The translations under genes were made by a program, and so were the position numbers. Below, piece by piece: positions 5,984 through 12,020 of a stretch of 12,020 nt of DNA (positions are counted from its first letter, which is position 1; every line of letters starts with the position of its first letter). Source of the stretch: CAZWHE01 sp964633825 (lineage in GTDB: Bacteria; Planctomycetota; B15-G4; CAYZWU01). The DNA is taken from the NCBI GenBank assembly GCA_964633825.1, contig CAZWHE010000129.1:1-12020 (forward strand), given 5' to 3'. The notes below the pieces were generated by a model. The model had not been told where the DNA came from. It worked only from the letters and a program-made list of their open reading frames with translations, and did not search any database.

Positions 5984-6525
5984 ACTCGACATTTCATCCC
6001 AGCTTCAACGGTGTGTACCATCCGGAATCCATGCCGGACGATTTCCTGGACAAGATTGCCGAGCGGATCGCTTCCGGACTTTTTCCCCTGGCGCCGCCGA
6101 GCCGCAACCGTTACGAGGTTGTCGAGCGGACGGACGACTCCCTCCGTTTTCGTTCCCGCGGCCTTTTGACGGGAATAAACATCGGACTGAACGACGTCCG
6201 CCTTCGCATCGACGGCGATGCGCGGGAGATCCGATACGAGGTTTCATACTGGACATGGGCGAAGTACTCCATATACCTCTGCCTCGGAATAGGCGGCCTT
6301 CTCGGGATTGTGATGATCGCACTCTCTTTCGGGTGGTATATCTTTCCGATGAATCTCTATCCCTCGAATTATCTGATCACGACAGTGGGACTGCCCATGA
6401 TCATTTTCTGGGGTTTGATCTTTCCATGGATACTGATTGCCTTGCACAAACGGCCCGCGTCGCGATGTCTTATGAATATCTTTGATGAAGCGAACGATTT
6501 CGATGAAGTGAACGAGAGGAAATGA
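5980..6525 (+). CDS. Membrane protein with N-terminal soluble domain and two helices, unknown
   Basis: The 181-residue protein has a soluble N-terminal part of about 90 residues (with VVERTDDSLRFRSRG, then strands NDVRLRIDGDAREIRYEV), then membrane helices at about 96-118 and 131-155, and an acidic C-terminal tail. The strand-rich N-terminal part resembles a small PH-like or beta-sheet membrane-associated domain, but I cannot assign a family. Its ATG at 5980 overlaps the stop of the PrsW-like frame (ATGA), and GGGAG (5967-5971) lies 8 bases upstream, so translational coupling to the protease is likely. If the upstream gene is truly truncated at 5782, ribosomes must load on this site independently. 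Function unknown. Confidence 0.78.
   Translation: MNSTFHPSFNGVYHPESMPDDFLDKIAERIASGLFPLAPPSRNRYEVVERTDDSLRFRSRGLLTGINIGLNDVRLRIDGDAREIRYEVSYWTWAKYSIYLCLGIGGLLGIVMIALSFGWYIFPMNLYPSNYLITTVGLPMIIFWGLIFPWILIALHKRPASRCLMNIFDEANDFDEVNERK
6515..6520 (+). promoter_or_regulatory. Ribosome binding site favouring the 6528 start
   Basis: AGAGGA (6515-6520) is only 1 base from the ATG at 6522 but 7 bases from the in-frame ATG at 6528. The second ATG is therefore the better start for the hydrolase; the first two residues of the longer form carry nothing conserved. Confidence 0.5.
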
Positions 6526-6527
6526 AA

Positions 6528-7487
6528 ATGAACAACTCCTCTGCGGACAGGCCTCGGCTTTGGCCCGCTGCATCGCCGTTCAAGGAAGACCGTCTCTCTG
6601 TGAGCGAAATCCACAAGATCCATTACGCTCTCTACGGAAACTCCGACGGCATTCCAGTTTTCTTCCTGCACGGCGGGCCGGGCGCCGGCTGCAGCGACGA
6701 TGACGCACGATGGTTCGACCCCGGAAAGTACCTGATCGTCACGCACGATCAGAGAGGCAGCGGCAAGAGCGCTCCCCGGGCCGAAATCAGGGACAACACC
6801 CCGCACGACCTCATCGAGGACGTCGAAAAACTGCGAAAACACCTGGGTATTGCAGGGCCCGTCTCGATATTCGCCGGCTCGTGGGGAACCACGCTGGCTC
6901 TCTTGTACGCCCAGGCCTACCCCGATCACGTTTCCAGAATGATTCTCCGGGGAATTTTCACGTGCGGCTGGGAAGACCAGGACTATTTCTATTCCGCAAC
7001 AGGCGCCGCGCGATTCTCTCCGGAAGCGTGGGATGCGTTCATTGCCAAGCTTCCGGCCGGAGACGACAGAATCCAGGAGCGCCTCCACCGCCTGATCGAA
7101 GAATCCGACAAGGAAGGCAAAAGAAAATGGTGCGCCGTCCAAACCGAGTATGAATACAGCTTTTTCGGCGTCTCTCCCGAAGATCTCGAGAAGGATGCGT
7201 CGAGCTTTGAATCGACCTTTCCTGAAATGAGAATCAACTCGCACTACCAGGCCAACCGCTTTTTCCTGGAAGACGAGCAGATCCTGAAAAACACGGATTC
7301 CATAAAGGAGATACCCATCACCATCGTGCACGGAACCCATGACGTCATCTGTCCGCCCGCATTCGCTTGGCGGCTCCACAAGCGGCTGGCCAACTCGACT
7401 ATAACATTCGTCAAGGACGGAGAGCACATTTCGAGCGATCCCGGCATCCAACAAGCCTTGCTAAAGGCCGTGAGCAATTGGCAATGA
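6528..7487 (+). CDS. Alpha/beta hydrolase, proline iminopeptidase type (peptidase family S33)
   Basis: The 319-residue protein has the complete S33 signature. HGGPG at 48-52 forms the oxyanion region, DQRGSGKS lies at about 74-81, GSWGT at 117-121 is the nucleophile elbow with S118, D272 lies in HGTHDVICPP and H300 in DGEHISSD. The cap domain lies between about residues 145 and 235. The length matches bacterial proline iminopeptidases (about 310-320), which release N-terminal proline from peptides in the cytoplasm. The elbow has alanine-glycine-serine (AGSWG) where many family members have GGSWG. Related S33 enzymes also hydrolyse amides and esters, so the substrate is not certain. There is no signal peptide. 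It follows the two-helix membrane protein without a gap. Confidence 0.9.
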   Translation: MNNSSADRPRLWPAASPFKEDRLSVSEIHKIHYALYGNSDGIPVFFLHGGPGAGCSDDDARWFDPGKYLIVTHDQRGSGKSAPRAEIRDNTPHDLIEDVEKLRKHLGIAGPVSIFAGSWGTTLALLYAQAYPDHVSRMILRGIFTCGWEDQDYFYSATGAARFSPEAWDAFIAKLPAGDDRIQERLHRLIEESDKEGKRKWCAVQTEYEYSFFGVSPEDLEKDASSFESTFPEMRINSHYQANRFFLEDEQILKNTDSIKEIPITIVHGTHDVICPPAFAWRLHKRLANSTITFVKDGEHISSDPGIQQALLKAVSNWQ

Positions 7488-7515
7488 TGTTTTCGCCCGG
7501 TCAGGAAAAAGCGGA

Positions 7516-7863
7516 ATGAAAAACTCACTCAAGGGCGCCCTCTTGTCGGGCCTGGTCTTCCCGGGCCTGGGCCAGATCGTTCTCAGGCGCTACAAACGGG
7601 GCGCCGCCATAATGCTCATCGTATTGGCCTGCCTGATAATCGTTGTGGTGAAAGCGGTGCAGCACGCCCTTGTGATCCTGGAGAAGATCGAGTCGGAGGG
7701 CGGGGAAATCACCATGAGCGCCATCTCGAACGCGGCCCACGAGGCCGCCGCCTCATCGGGAACCCTCACATTCAATCTCGCTCTGTTATTGATCATTCTC
7801 TGCTGGATCGCCGGGACTGTCGACGCTTACAGAATCGGCAAAAAAAGGGATATCGAAAAATGA
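7516..7863 (+). CDS. Small PGLGQ-motif membrane protein (TM2-like)
   Basis: The 115-residue protein opens with a short hydrophobic hairpin containing PGLGQ at 16-20, then RRYKRGA, a membrane helix at about 31-48, a polar loop of about 35 residues and a last helix at about 86-104 ending in VDAYRIGKK. The P-G-L-G-Q plus basic turn plus D-A-Y ending is typical of small TM2-like membrane proteins found in many bacteria, whose function is unknown. The D-A-Y motif near the membrane exit is a conserved feature of that group. AGGA (7503-7506) is 9 bases upstream of the ATG. The stop overlaps the next start (ATGA at 7860), so the two membrane proteins are probably made together. Confidence 0.75.
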   Translation: MKNSLKGALLSGLVFPGLGQIVLRRYKRGAAIMLIVLACLIIVVVKAVQHALVILEKIESEGGEITMSAISNAAHEAAASSGTLTFNLALLLIILCWIAGTVDAYRIGKKRDIEK

Positions 7864-8540
7864 CGGCGCCCCTCGCATCGCAGCCCGCCCGTGATCAACG
7901 AAAAGACACCCTCTCCATAACGTTCCTCACGGCGGCCAACGCCGTGCCCCTGGCCGGCGTCCTTTTTTTCGGCTGGGACGCCGCCGCCATCATGCTGATC
8001 TACTGGACGGAAAACCTGATCGTCGGGTTTTACAACATATTGAAAATGGCCTGCCTGAAAATGAAGCGTCCCGTCGAGCATCTCGGCAAGCTGGTCGTGA
8101 TCTTTTTCTTCTGTTTTCATTTCGGCGGATTCTGTGCGGCCCACGGTCTCTTTCTCCTCATATTAATCATGGCTGGAAACGGAACGGAATCGCTCCCATT
8201 CACGGAAATGCTCAACGCCGCAGTCACCCGCTTCTGGCAGAGCGGACCGGTAGGAATGGTGTGGGCCTTTCTCGGCCTCCTCGTCAGCCACGGCGTCTCC
8301 TTCGCACAAAACTACCTGGCGGGAAAGGAATACGCTTCTCTAACGATACATCAAGTGATGTTGCAGCCGTATTCGAGAATCATTCTCATGCACGTGGCGA
8401 TCGTCGCCGGGGGCGCGCCGGTCATGATGCTCGGCTCCCCCATTCCGCTGCTCATCATTCTTGTTGCTTTCAAGATCGGTATCGACATTTGGCTGCACAA
8501 CAAATCCCATCGCGCGGCCCGGACGGGAAAAGGCGAATGA
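7860..8540 (+). CDS. DUF6498-like polytopic membrane protein
   Basis: The 226-residue protein has about five or six hydrophobic stretches, at roughly 20-40, 42-60, 74-105, 131-150, 174-193 and 195-212. The motif WTENLIVGFYNILKM at about 50-64 is the most telling feature and resembles the W-x-E-N-x-x-x-G-x-x-N element of the DUF6498 family, whose function is not known. AAGGGA (7845-7850) lies 9 bases before the ATG. It overlaps the PGLGQ protein upstream and the acetyltransferase downstream (ATGA at 8537), forming a tightly coupled trio. Several histidines lie in or near helices (FHFGGFCAAH, VSHG, LMH) and could bind a metal or heme; this is inference from position only. Confidence 0.75.
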   Translation: MTAPLASQPARDQRKDTLSITFLTAANAVPLAGVLFFGWDAAAIMLIYWTENLIVGFYNILKMACLKMKRPVEHLGKLVVIFFFCFHFGGFCAAHGLFLLILIMAGNGTESLPFTEMLNAAVTRFWQSGPVGMVWAFLGLLVSHGVSFAQNYLAGKEYASLTIHQVMLQPYSRIILMHVAIVAGGAPVMMLGSPIPLLIILVAFKIGIDIWLHNKSHRAARTGKGE

Positions 8541-9400
8541 GCCTGAAATTAAGAACCGAATACTGGGATGACCCTAAGGCCCGGGGCGCCTTCAAGAGGT
8601 TTTTGATCGACATCCACGGTCTCGATCTCTCCGAGTGGGAGTCGGGCGGTTACTGGGACGAAGGGTACACCCCCTTTTCCTTTTTCGACGGGGACGAAAT
8701 CGTATCGAGCGTCTGTGTCTATTCGCTCGAGGCCGTTATCGATGGAGAGGCGGGACGTTTAGCGCAGATATCGAGCGTGGGCACGCTGCCCGAGCGGCGG
8801 CTCGAGGGACTGAACAGGCGATTGACCGACGCCGGGCTCGAATGGGCGCGCAAGACTCACAAAGGCGTCTTTCTCTTCGCCGACACGGAAGCGATTCATT
8901 TTTACAATGCGTGCGGCTTCAGGCCGATCGACGAATATGTAGAATTTGCAGAGGCGCCGGCCGCAACAAGAACGGACGGCGCAGTCAAGCTCGACCCCGG
9001 AGAGAAGCACGATCTCGATAAAATCTACAAATATGCCGAGGGGCGGGCGCCGATTTCGGACAGGTTCTCTGTTTTGAACGCCAAGCTGCTCATGTTCCAT
9101 GCCATGTACCTGCTGAGAAACGATGTTTACGAAATACCCGACCTCGACTGCCTCGTCTTTTTCAAAAGAGAGGAAGGGTGCTTGAAGATATTCGACATCG
9201 TGGGCGAAAGGGTTCCGCTCCTGGAGGAACTCCACCCATACATTGCCGATGAAAGCGATGAAATCATCGAGTTTCATTTCCATGCGGACAAGCTCGGGAT
9301 CGACGGGATCAAAACCAAGCCGCTTTGCGGCAACAACCCTTTCGTGATCGGCGCGTTTCCGATCGATAGGCCTGTTTTCCCCTTCACATCCAGGGCGTGA
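8537..9400 (+). CDS. GNAT-family N-acetyltransferase
   Basis: The 287-residue protein has an N-terminal GNAT domain of about 150 residues. FSFFDGDEIVSSVCVY (47-62) gives the central strands, QISSVGTLPERRLEGLNRRL (77-96) is the acetyl-CoA-binding region, and FADTEAIHFYNACGFRP (114-130) is the classical Y-x-x-x-G-F end of the fold. The C-terminal part of about 135 residues is less conserved and ends in a strand-rich stretch (FPIDRPVFPFTSRA). It may be a substrate-binding domain or a second degenerate GNAT unit. The start at 8537 overlaps the previous stop; longer in-frame starts upstream would lie inside the membrane protein gene and are rejected. The substrate is unknown. It differs from the YoaP-type enzyme at 3313 and is not a recent duplicate. 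Confidence 0.84.
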   Translation: MSLKLRTEYWDDPKARGAFKRFLIDIHGLDLSEWESGGYWDEGYTPFSFFDGDEIVSSVCVYSLEAVIDGEAGRLAQISSVGTLPERRLEGLNRRLTDAGLEWARKTHKGVFLFADTEAIHFYNACGFRPIDEYVEFAEAPAATRTDGAVKLDPGEKHDLDKIYKYAEGRAPISDRFSVLNAKLLMFHAMYLLRNDVYEIPDLDCLVFFKREEGCLKIFDIVGERVPLLEELHPYIADESDEIIEFHFHADKLGIDGIKTKPLCGNNPFVIGAFPIDRPVFPFTSRA

Positions 9401-9430
9401 AAAGCAAGGTAGGAAGTGGAGATTTGCGAT

Positions 9431-10330
9431 ATGAAGCGCATGCTCTGCCGCAGCGTTTTATGCCTGGCCGCCCTTCTCCCGCTCTCGTGCGTGTCGCAGC
9501 ACGCTCCTCCCCGAGGCTACTTGGGTCTGAAAGCGCCCGGCAGTGTTCCCGAAATCTTCGCCCCCGGGACGGTGTCGCTTCCCGACCGCCGGGAAACCAA
9601 GATCGTCTTCTCGCCGGGCGGCAACGAATGTTTCATACAGGTCGAGAACCGTCTCCTCTATTCGAAGTTCGAGAACGGCCGCTGGCCGGCGCCGGCCGCG
9701 CCCTCTTTCCTGGGGAACGGCCGCGGCGGGGAACCCTTCTTCTCACCCGACGGGAAGATGTTTTTCTTTGTTCGCCGGGCCGACATCTGGGTCTCCCATT
9801 CCCGCTCGGGGCAGTGGTCGAACCCCGTTCAGCTGGGAGAGCCCGTCAACACCACGGCCGAGGAGTGGCATCCCACGGCGACTCTCGACGGAACCCTTTA
9901 CTTCTGCTCCTCCCGCGGAAAGCCTGAAGGCGGATACAACATCTATCGCTCCATGCCAATAGACGGCGGTTATACCACCGTCGAAAAGCTCGGTGCGACG
10001 ATCAACTCGCCCTGCGGCGCGTGGGATCCCTTCATCGCCCCTGACGAAAGCTACATGCTGTTCAGCTCGGACCGTCCCGACGGGTTCGGAAGCGTCGATC
10101 AATACATCGCCTATCGAGCTCGAAGCGGCGGTTGGAGCGAGCCCCGAAACCTGGGACCCGTGATCAACACCAAAGCCATCGAATACGGATCCTATCTCTC
10201 CCCTGACGGGAATTGTTTCTTTTTCAGCAGACCGGCGGGATGGAAGCTCGACGATCGGGCCGACATCCACTGGGTCGACAGCCGGGTTGTTTTTGAGCGC
10301 TGGCCTTTCGGGCCAAAGGAGGATTCTTGA
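9431..10330 (+). CDS. PD40 (WD40-like) repeat lipoprotein
   Basis: The 299-residue product begins with a lipoprotein-type signal (MKRMLCRS, hydrophobic core, LLPLSC with cysteine 20). The lipobox has proline at -3, which is less usual, so lipidation is probable rather than certain. The mature part has repeated F/L-S-P-D-G units followed by strands and D-I-W or I-Y: SPGGNECF, FSPDGKMFFF, TLDGTLYFCSS, IAPDESYMLFSSDR and LSPDGNCFFFSR. These are PD40 blades of a TolB-like beta-propeller, about five visible. Such proteins act in the periplasm or at the outer membrane, often as binding scaffolds. AGTGGAG (9415-9421) lies 9 bases before ATG 9431, preferred over an in-frame GTG at 9416. It is followed without a gap by a SnoaL-like gene. 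Confidence 0.85.
   Translation: MKRMLCRSVLCLAALLPLSCVSQHAPPRGYLGLKAPGSVPEIFAPGTVSLPDRRETKIVFSPGGNECFIQVENRLLYSKFENGRWPAPAAPSFLGNGRGGEPFFSPDGKMFFFVRRADIWVSHSRSGQWSNPVQLGEPVNTTAEEWHPTATLDGTLYFCSSRGKPEGGYNIYRSMPIDGGYTTVEKLGATINSPCGAWDPFIAPDESYMLFSSDRPDGFGSVDQYIAYRARSGGWSEPRNLGPVINTKAIEYGSYLSPDGNCFFFSRPAGWKLDDRADIHWVDSRVVFERWPFGPKEDS
10315..10322 (+). promoter_or_regulatory. Strong ribosome site supporting a TTG start
   Basis: AAAGGAGG (10315-10322) lies 4 bases before TTG 10327, which overlaps the previous stop as TTGA. No ATG or GTG suits the conserved N-terminus better, so the TTG start is accepted. Confidence 0.6.
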
Positions 10331-10752
10331 CGGCTTCGAACCGATATCCCGTCCGCCTCTCGCAAAGCCAAATCGCCCAAATCGTCGCAGAGGTAAAACA
10401 AGCGGCCGTTGATCACCTCAATGCGAAAGACACGGCCACGGCTCTCGGCCATTTCACAAAAAACGTGGTTGCCGCGAGCAATACCAAGCTCTTCCCCTCA
10501 TACGAGGCTCTTGCCGAGGATGTGGCGGATTATTACGATATTTTAAAGGAAGTCAACCTGGCGGCCTGGGACGATATGCACATCAACGTCATCAATGCAA
10601 ACGCTGCTGTCGTGACCGCTGCATTTCGTTACAGCTTCACCGACACAAAAAACGAGAAGACGGACCTGCAAGGCGTCTGGACCGCGGTATATGTCCGCTG
10701 CAACGGTGACTGGAAGATACTGGTGCGGCATGAATCCTTTGCGCCGCGGTAG
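10327..10752 (+). CDS. SnoaL/NTF2-like small protein
   Basis: The 141-residue protein has the order helix-helix-strand curve of the SnoaL/NTF2 (DUF4440-like) cone fold. An N-terminal helix (QIAQIVAEVKQAAVDHLNA) is followed by a short helix (ALGHFTKNVV), then strands NAAVVTAAFRYSFT, LQGVWTAVYVRCNG and DWKILVRHESF. The W-T-A-V-Y and D-W-K-I-x-x-x-H-E motifs at the end are typical of the family. Members range from isomerases and hydrolases to non-catalytic ligand-binding proteins, so no reaction can be named. There is no signal peptide. It shares a TTGA overlap with the PD40 lipoprotein gene and is 13 bases from the next lipoprotein gene. Confidence 0.8.
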   Translation: MTASNRYPVRLSQSQIAQIVAEVKQAAVDHLNAKDTATALGHFTKNVVAASNTKLFPSYEALAEDVADYYDILKEVNLAAWDDMHINVINANAAVVTAAFRYSFTDTKNEKTDLQGVWTAVYVRCNGDWKILVRHESFAPR

Positions 10753-10765
10753 AATGGAGAGACAA

Positions 10766-11089
10766 ATGAAAACAAAGATCCTACTCACGCTCTTCCTCTC
10801 ATGTTTCCTCTTGTCCTGCGGCGACACGTGCGCATCGTTCGACAGCTACGATGAATTCTTGAAAGACCAGGAGGAAAAGGGCTTCGTCTTCCTCGGTCGA
10901 TTCAAGGACGAATGGCCGGCGAAGATTATCGAAGAGAGATCGGCAATGAACGAGATTTCCTTCGAGATGAAAGACGGGGGAAAGCACCGCTACCCGGGCT
11001 ACGACGGGTATAAGCTCAAGATGGTCCGCTTAGAGACAAGCAGCGGGAACGAAGCCGTCGTTGTTCTCAGATCGAAGGAAAAGAAATGA
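10766..11089 (+). CDS. Small predicted lipoprotein, unknown function
   Basis: The 107-residue product has a lipoprotein signal with positive MKTK, a hydrophobic core and the lipobox LLSC (cysteine 18). A second cysteine four residues later (C22) may be modified or oxidised. The mature protein is charged and contains YDEFLKDQEEKGF, then WPAKIIEERS and the strand pattern YKLKMVRLE. No known family is recognised. The start at 10766 is supported by GGAG (10756-10759), 6 bases upstream. An in-frame ATG at 10754 would add four residues and is second choice. It is likely co-transcribed with the SnoaL-like and PD40 genes. Confidence 0.75.
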   Translation: MKTKILLTLFLSCFLLSCGDTCASFDSYDEFLKDQEEKGFVFLGRFKDEWPAKIIEERSAMNEISFEMKDGGKHRYPGYDGYKLKMVRLETSSGNEAVVVLRSKEKK

Positions 11090-11143
11090 GGCCCGACTCG
11101 TGCCACAACGACACAACCCATTCGAACAAAAGGTAATTGAATA

Positions 11144-11584
11144 ATGGCGCAAGGCAGCTTTGGAGCATTTACCGTTTATCCGACGGACTTAAGGAAATTT
11201 CGAGATGATATCGTTGATTTTCTCGAACGATCGAACTACGCGATTAACAGGAAAACGCTCATAGAAAAAGAAATAAAAATAGAGGCTATTCGCGGAAACA
11301 AATTCATTGCATTTGTATTCGGGCTCATCCCGTTCATGGACTTTCTGGGATTCGGCAGTCGTGTAAGGACGACGATAAAATGCAGGAAGAGCCTTGAAGA
11401 AGAGAAAGACACGTATCGGTTAACCATACGATGTGAACCTCTCATGGAACTGATGGACAGGAATGAAGTAATGATCGCCACACAAGGTTTTGGTGAATGG
11501 CTTGGCGATAACCTGCAATGCCGAAGATGCTTTTTGAAGTTTATATCCTTTTTAAACGAAATCGGTAAACAACATGGATCCTAA
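11144..11584 (+). CDS. Unknown protein, AT-richer gene with one hydrophobic segment
   Basis: The 146-residue protein has a predominantly charged N-terminal half (LRKFRDDIVDFLERSN, then EKEIKIEAIR), one hydrophobic patch at about 53-70 (KFIAFVFGLIPFMDFLGFG) and a C-terminal pair of cysteines in QCRRC (124-128). The hydrophobic patch could be a membrane anchor, or the core of a protein. AAAAGG (11128-11133) lies 10 bases before the ATG. The gene uses ATA isoleucine codons and AAA lysines far more than its neighbours, so it looks newer to this genome. No family recognised. It overlaps the methyltransferase start by 11 bases. Confidence 0.7.
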   Translation: MAQGSFGAFTVYPTDLRKFRDDIVDFLERSNYAINRKTLIEKEIKIEAIRGNKFIAFVFGLIPFMDFLGFGSRVRTTIKCRKSLEEEKDTYRLTIRCEPLMELMDRNEVMIATQGFGEWLGDNLQCRRCFLKFISFLNEIGKQHGS

Positions 11585-12020
11585 TACCATGGAACCCTTC
11601 GGTGCGGCGCTCAAGGCTTTCTTCAACGGCGACACGGAAGCCGTCCTGATCATCCGCAGGGACGACGGTATGGAAATTCCTCTTCCCGTCGGCCATTTCT
11701 TTCGCGACGTTTCCAATTTCACACCGATCGAAACCACCGCCCTCGACCTTTGCAAAGGCCGTGTTCTCGACGCCGGGGCCGGAACGGGGCTTCACAGCCT
11801 TGTCCTTCAAAAGAAAGGCCTGCCCGTCACGTCGATCGACATCGACCCTCAGGCCGTGGAAATCATGAAAAAACGCGGGATCAAGGATGTGCTTTGCGCC
11901 GATATCTTCGAATTACCCGGCAAGCGATACGATACGGTTCTGATGATGGGCCACGGCATCGGCATGGTGGAAACGATCGCCGGCCTGGATCGCTTCCTGA
12001 GCCGCGCACACAGCCTCCTG
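11574..12020 (+). CDS. Class I SAM-dependent methyltransferase, cut at window end
   Basis: 149 codons are visible and the frame is open at the right edge. VLDAGAGTGLHSL (residues about 64-76) is the glycine-rich SAM-binding loop (motif I), and SIDIDPQAVEIMKKRG is motif II with the acidic residue that binds the ribose. CADIFELPGKRYDTVLM provides motif III and the start of the next strand. An N-terminal segment of about 60 residues before motif I includes VGHFFRDVSNFTPIE. The substrate (small molecule, protein or RNA) cannot be told from this part. The ATG at 11574 overlaps the previous gene; an in-frame ATG at 11589 is an alternative. Confidence 0.85.
   Translation, partial: MDPNTMEPFGAALKAFFNGDTEAVLIIRRDDGMEIPLPVGHFFRDVSNFTPIETTALDLCKGRVLDAGAGTGLHSLVLQKKGLPVTSIDIDPQAVEIMKKRGIKDVLCADIFELPGKRYDTVLMMGHGIGMVETIAGLDRFLSRAHSLL

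Noticed and set aside
6369..7454. Long open frame on the minus strand opposite the S33 hydrolase
   Set aside because: It mirrors the codons of a well-supported + strand gene and shows no family motifs. The minus-strand frames at 3310-4020 and 5117-5992 are rejected for the same reason.
8261..8536. Upstream extension of the second GNAT gene
   Set aside because: It would overlap most of the second half of a clear membrane protein gene, and the added residues are low-complexity and basic.
488..11143. Integron cassette array (unrelated genes in one direction)
   Set aside because: The gaps are of uneven length (from overlaps to 263 bases) and share no inverted repeats or core sites that I can see, and there is no integrase.

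Overview
The window is a bacterial stretch with every convincing gene on the + strand. By eye the GC content is in the mid-50s percent. It holds 18 genes: 15 complete, one interrupted (a PrsW-like protease) and one cut at each edge. There are no tRNA, rRNA, CRISPR, transposase, integrase or phage genes. Predicted lipoproteins with lipoboxes indicate a bacterium. The mix of families (SEC59-like kinase, YoaP-type acetyltransferase, Pro_CA_2, PrsW, DUF6498-like) fits an environmental lineage such as Desulfobacterota, Acidobacteriota or Aminicenantes, but the sequence alone does not settle this. TGA ends most of the genes, so the standard bacterial code applies.

Layout. 2-487: C-terminal part of a polyprenol/phytol kinase-like membrane protein. 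688-1806: serine hydrolase of the beta-lactamase/esterase fold. 1903-2292: small carbonic-anhydrase-like protein. 2332-2634: small membrane protein. 2800-3261: stand-alone GyrI-like ligand-binding protein. 3313-4083: GNAT-YoaP acetyltransferase. 4133-4498: small membrane-anchored or exported protein. 4762-5226: lipoprotein. 5285-5983: PrsW-like protease gene broken by one in-frame TGA. 5980-6525: two-helix membrane protein. 6528-7487: proline iminopeptidase-like hydrolase. 7516-7863: small PGLGQ membrane protein. 7860-8540: DUF6498-like membrane protein. 8537-9400: second GNAT acetyltransferase. 9431-10330: PD40-repeat lipoprotein. 10327-10752: SnoaL/NTF2-like protein. 10766-11089: small lipoprotein. 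11144-11584: AT-richer unknown gene. 11574-12020: SAM-dependent methyltransferase, cut by the window edge.

Genes from 5980 onward are tightly packed, with ATGA or TTGA overlaps at 5980, 7860, 8537 and 10327, a stop/start junction at 6523-6528 and an 11-base overlap at 11574. Transcription is therefore probably polycistronic in blocks, and some pairs are probably translationally coupled. The products do not form one recognisable pathway. The region looks like an accretion of small accessory genes: two acetyltransferases, two soluble hydrolases, ligand-binding folds, small membrane proteins and lipoproteins. Envelope or stress housekeeping and detoxification are possible themes, but that is inference.

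No gene-free stretch exceeds 300 bases. The longest gaps are 488-687 (weak promoter candidate and a possible leader ORF), 2635-2799 (a coding-like orphan transmembrane segment) and 4499-4761 (a possible decayed reading frame plus a promoter candidate). I found no convincing intrinsic terminator. The most notable features are the single in-frame TGA that removes the last conserved histidine motif of the PrsW-like protease, and the gene debris in two gaps.
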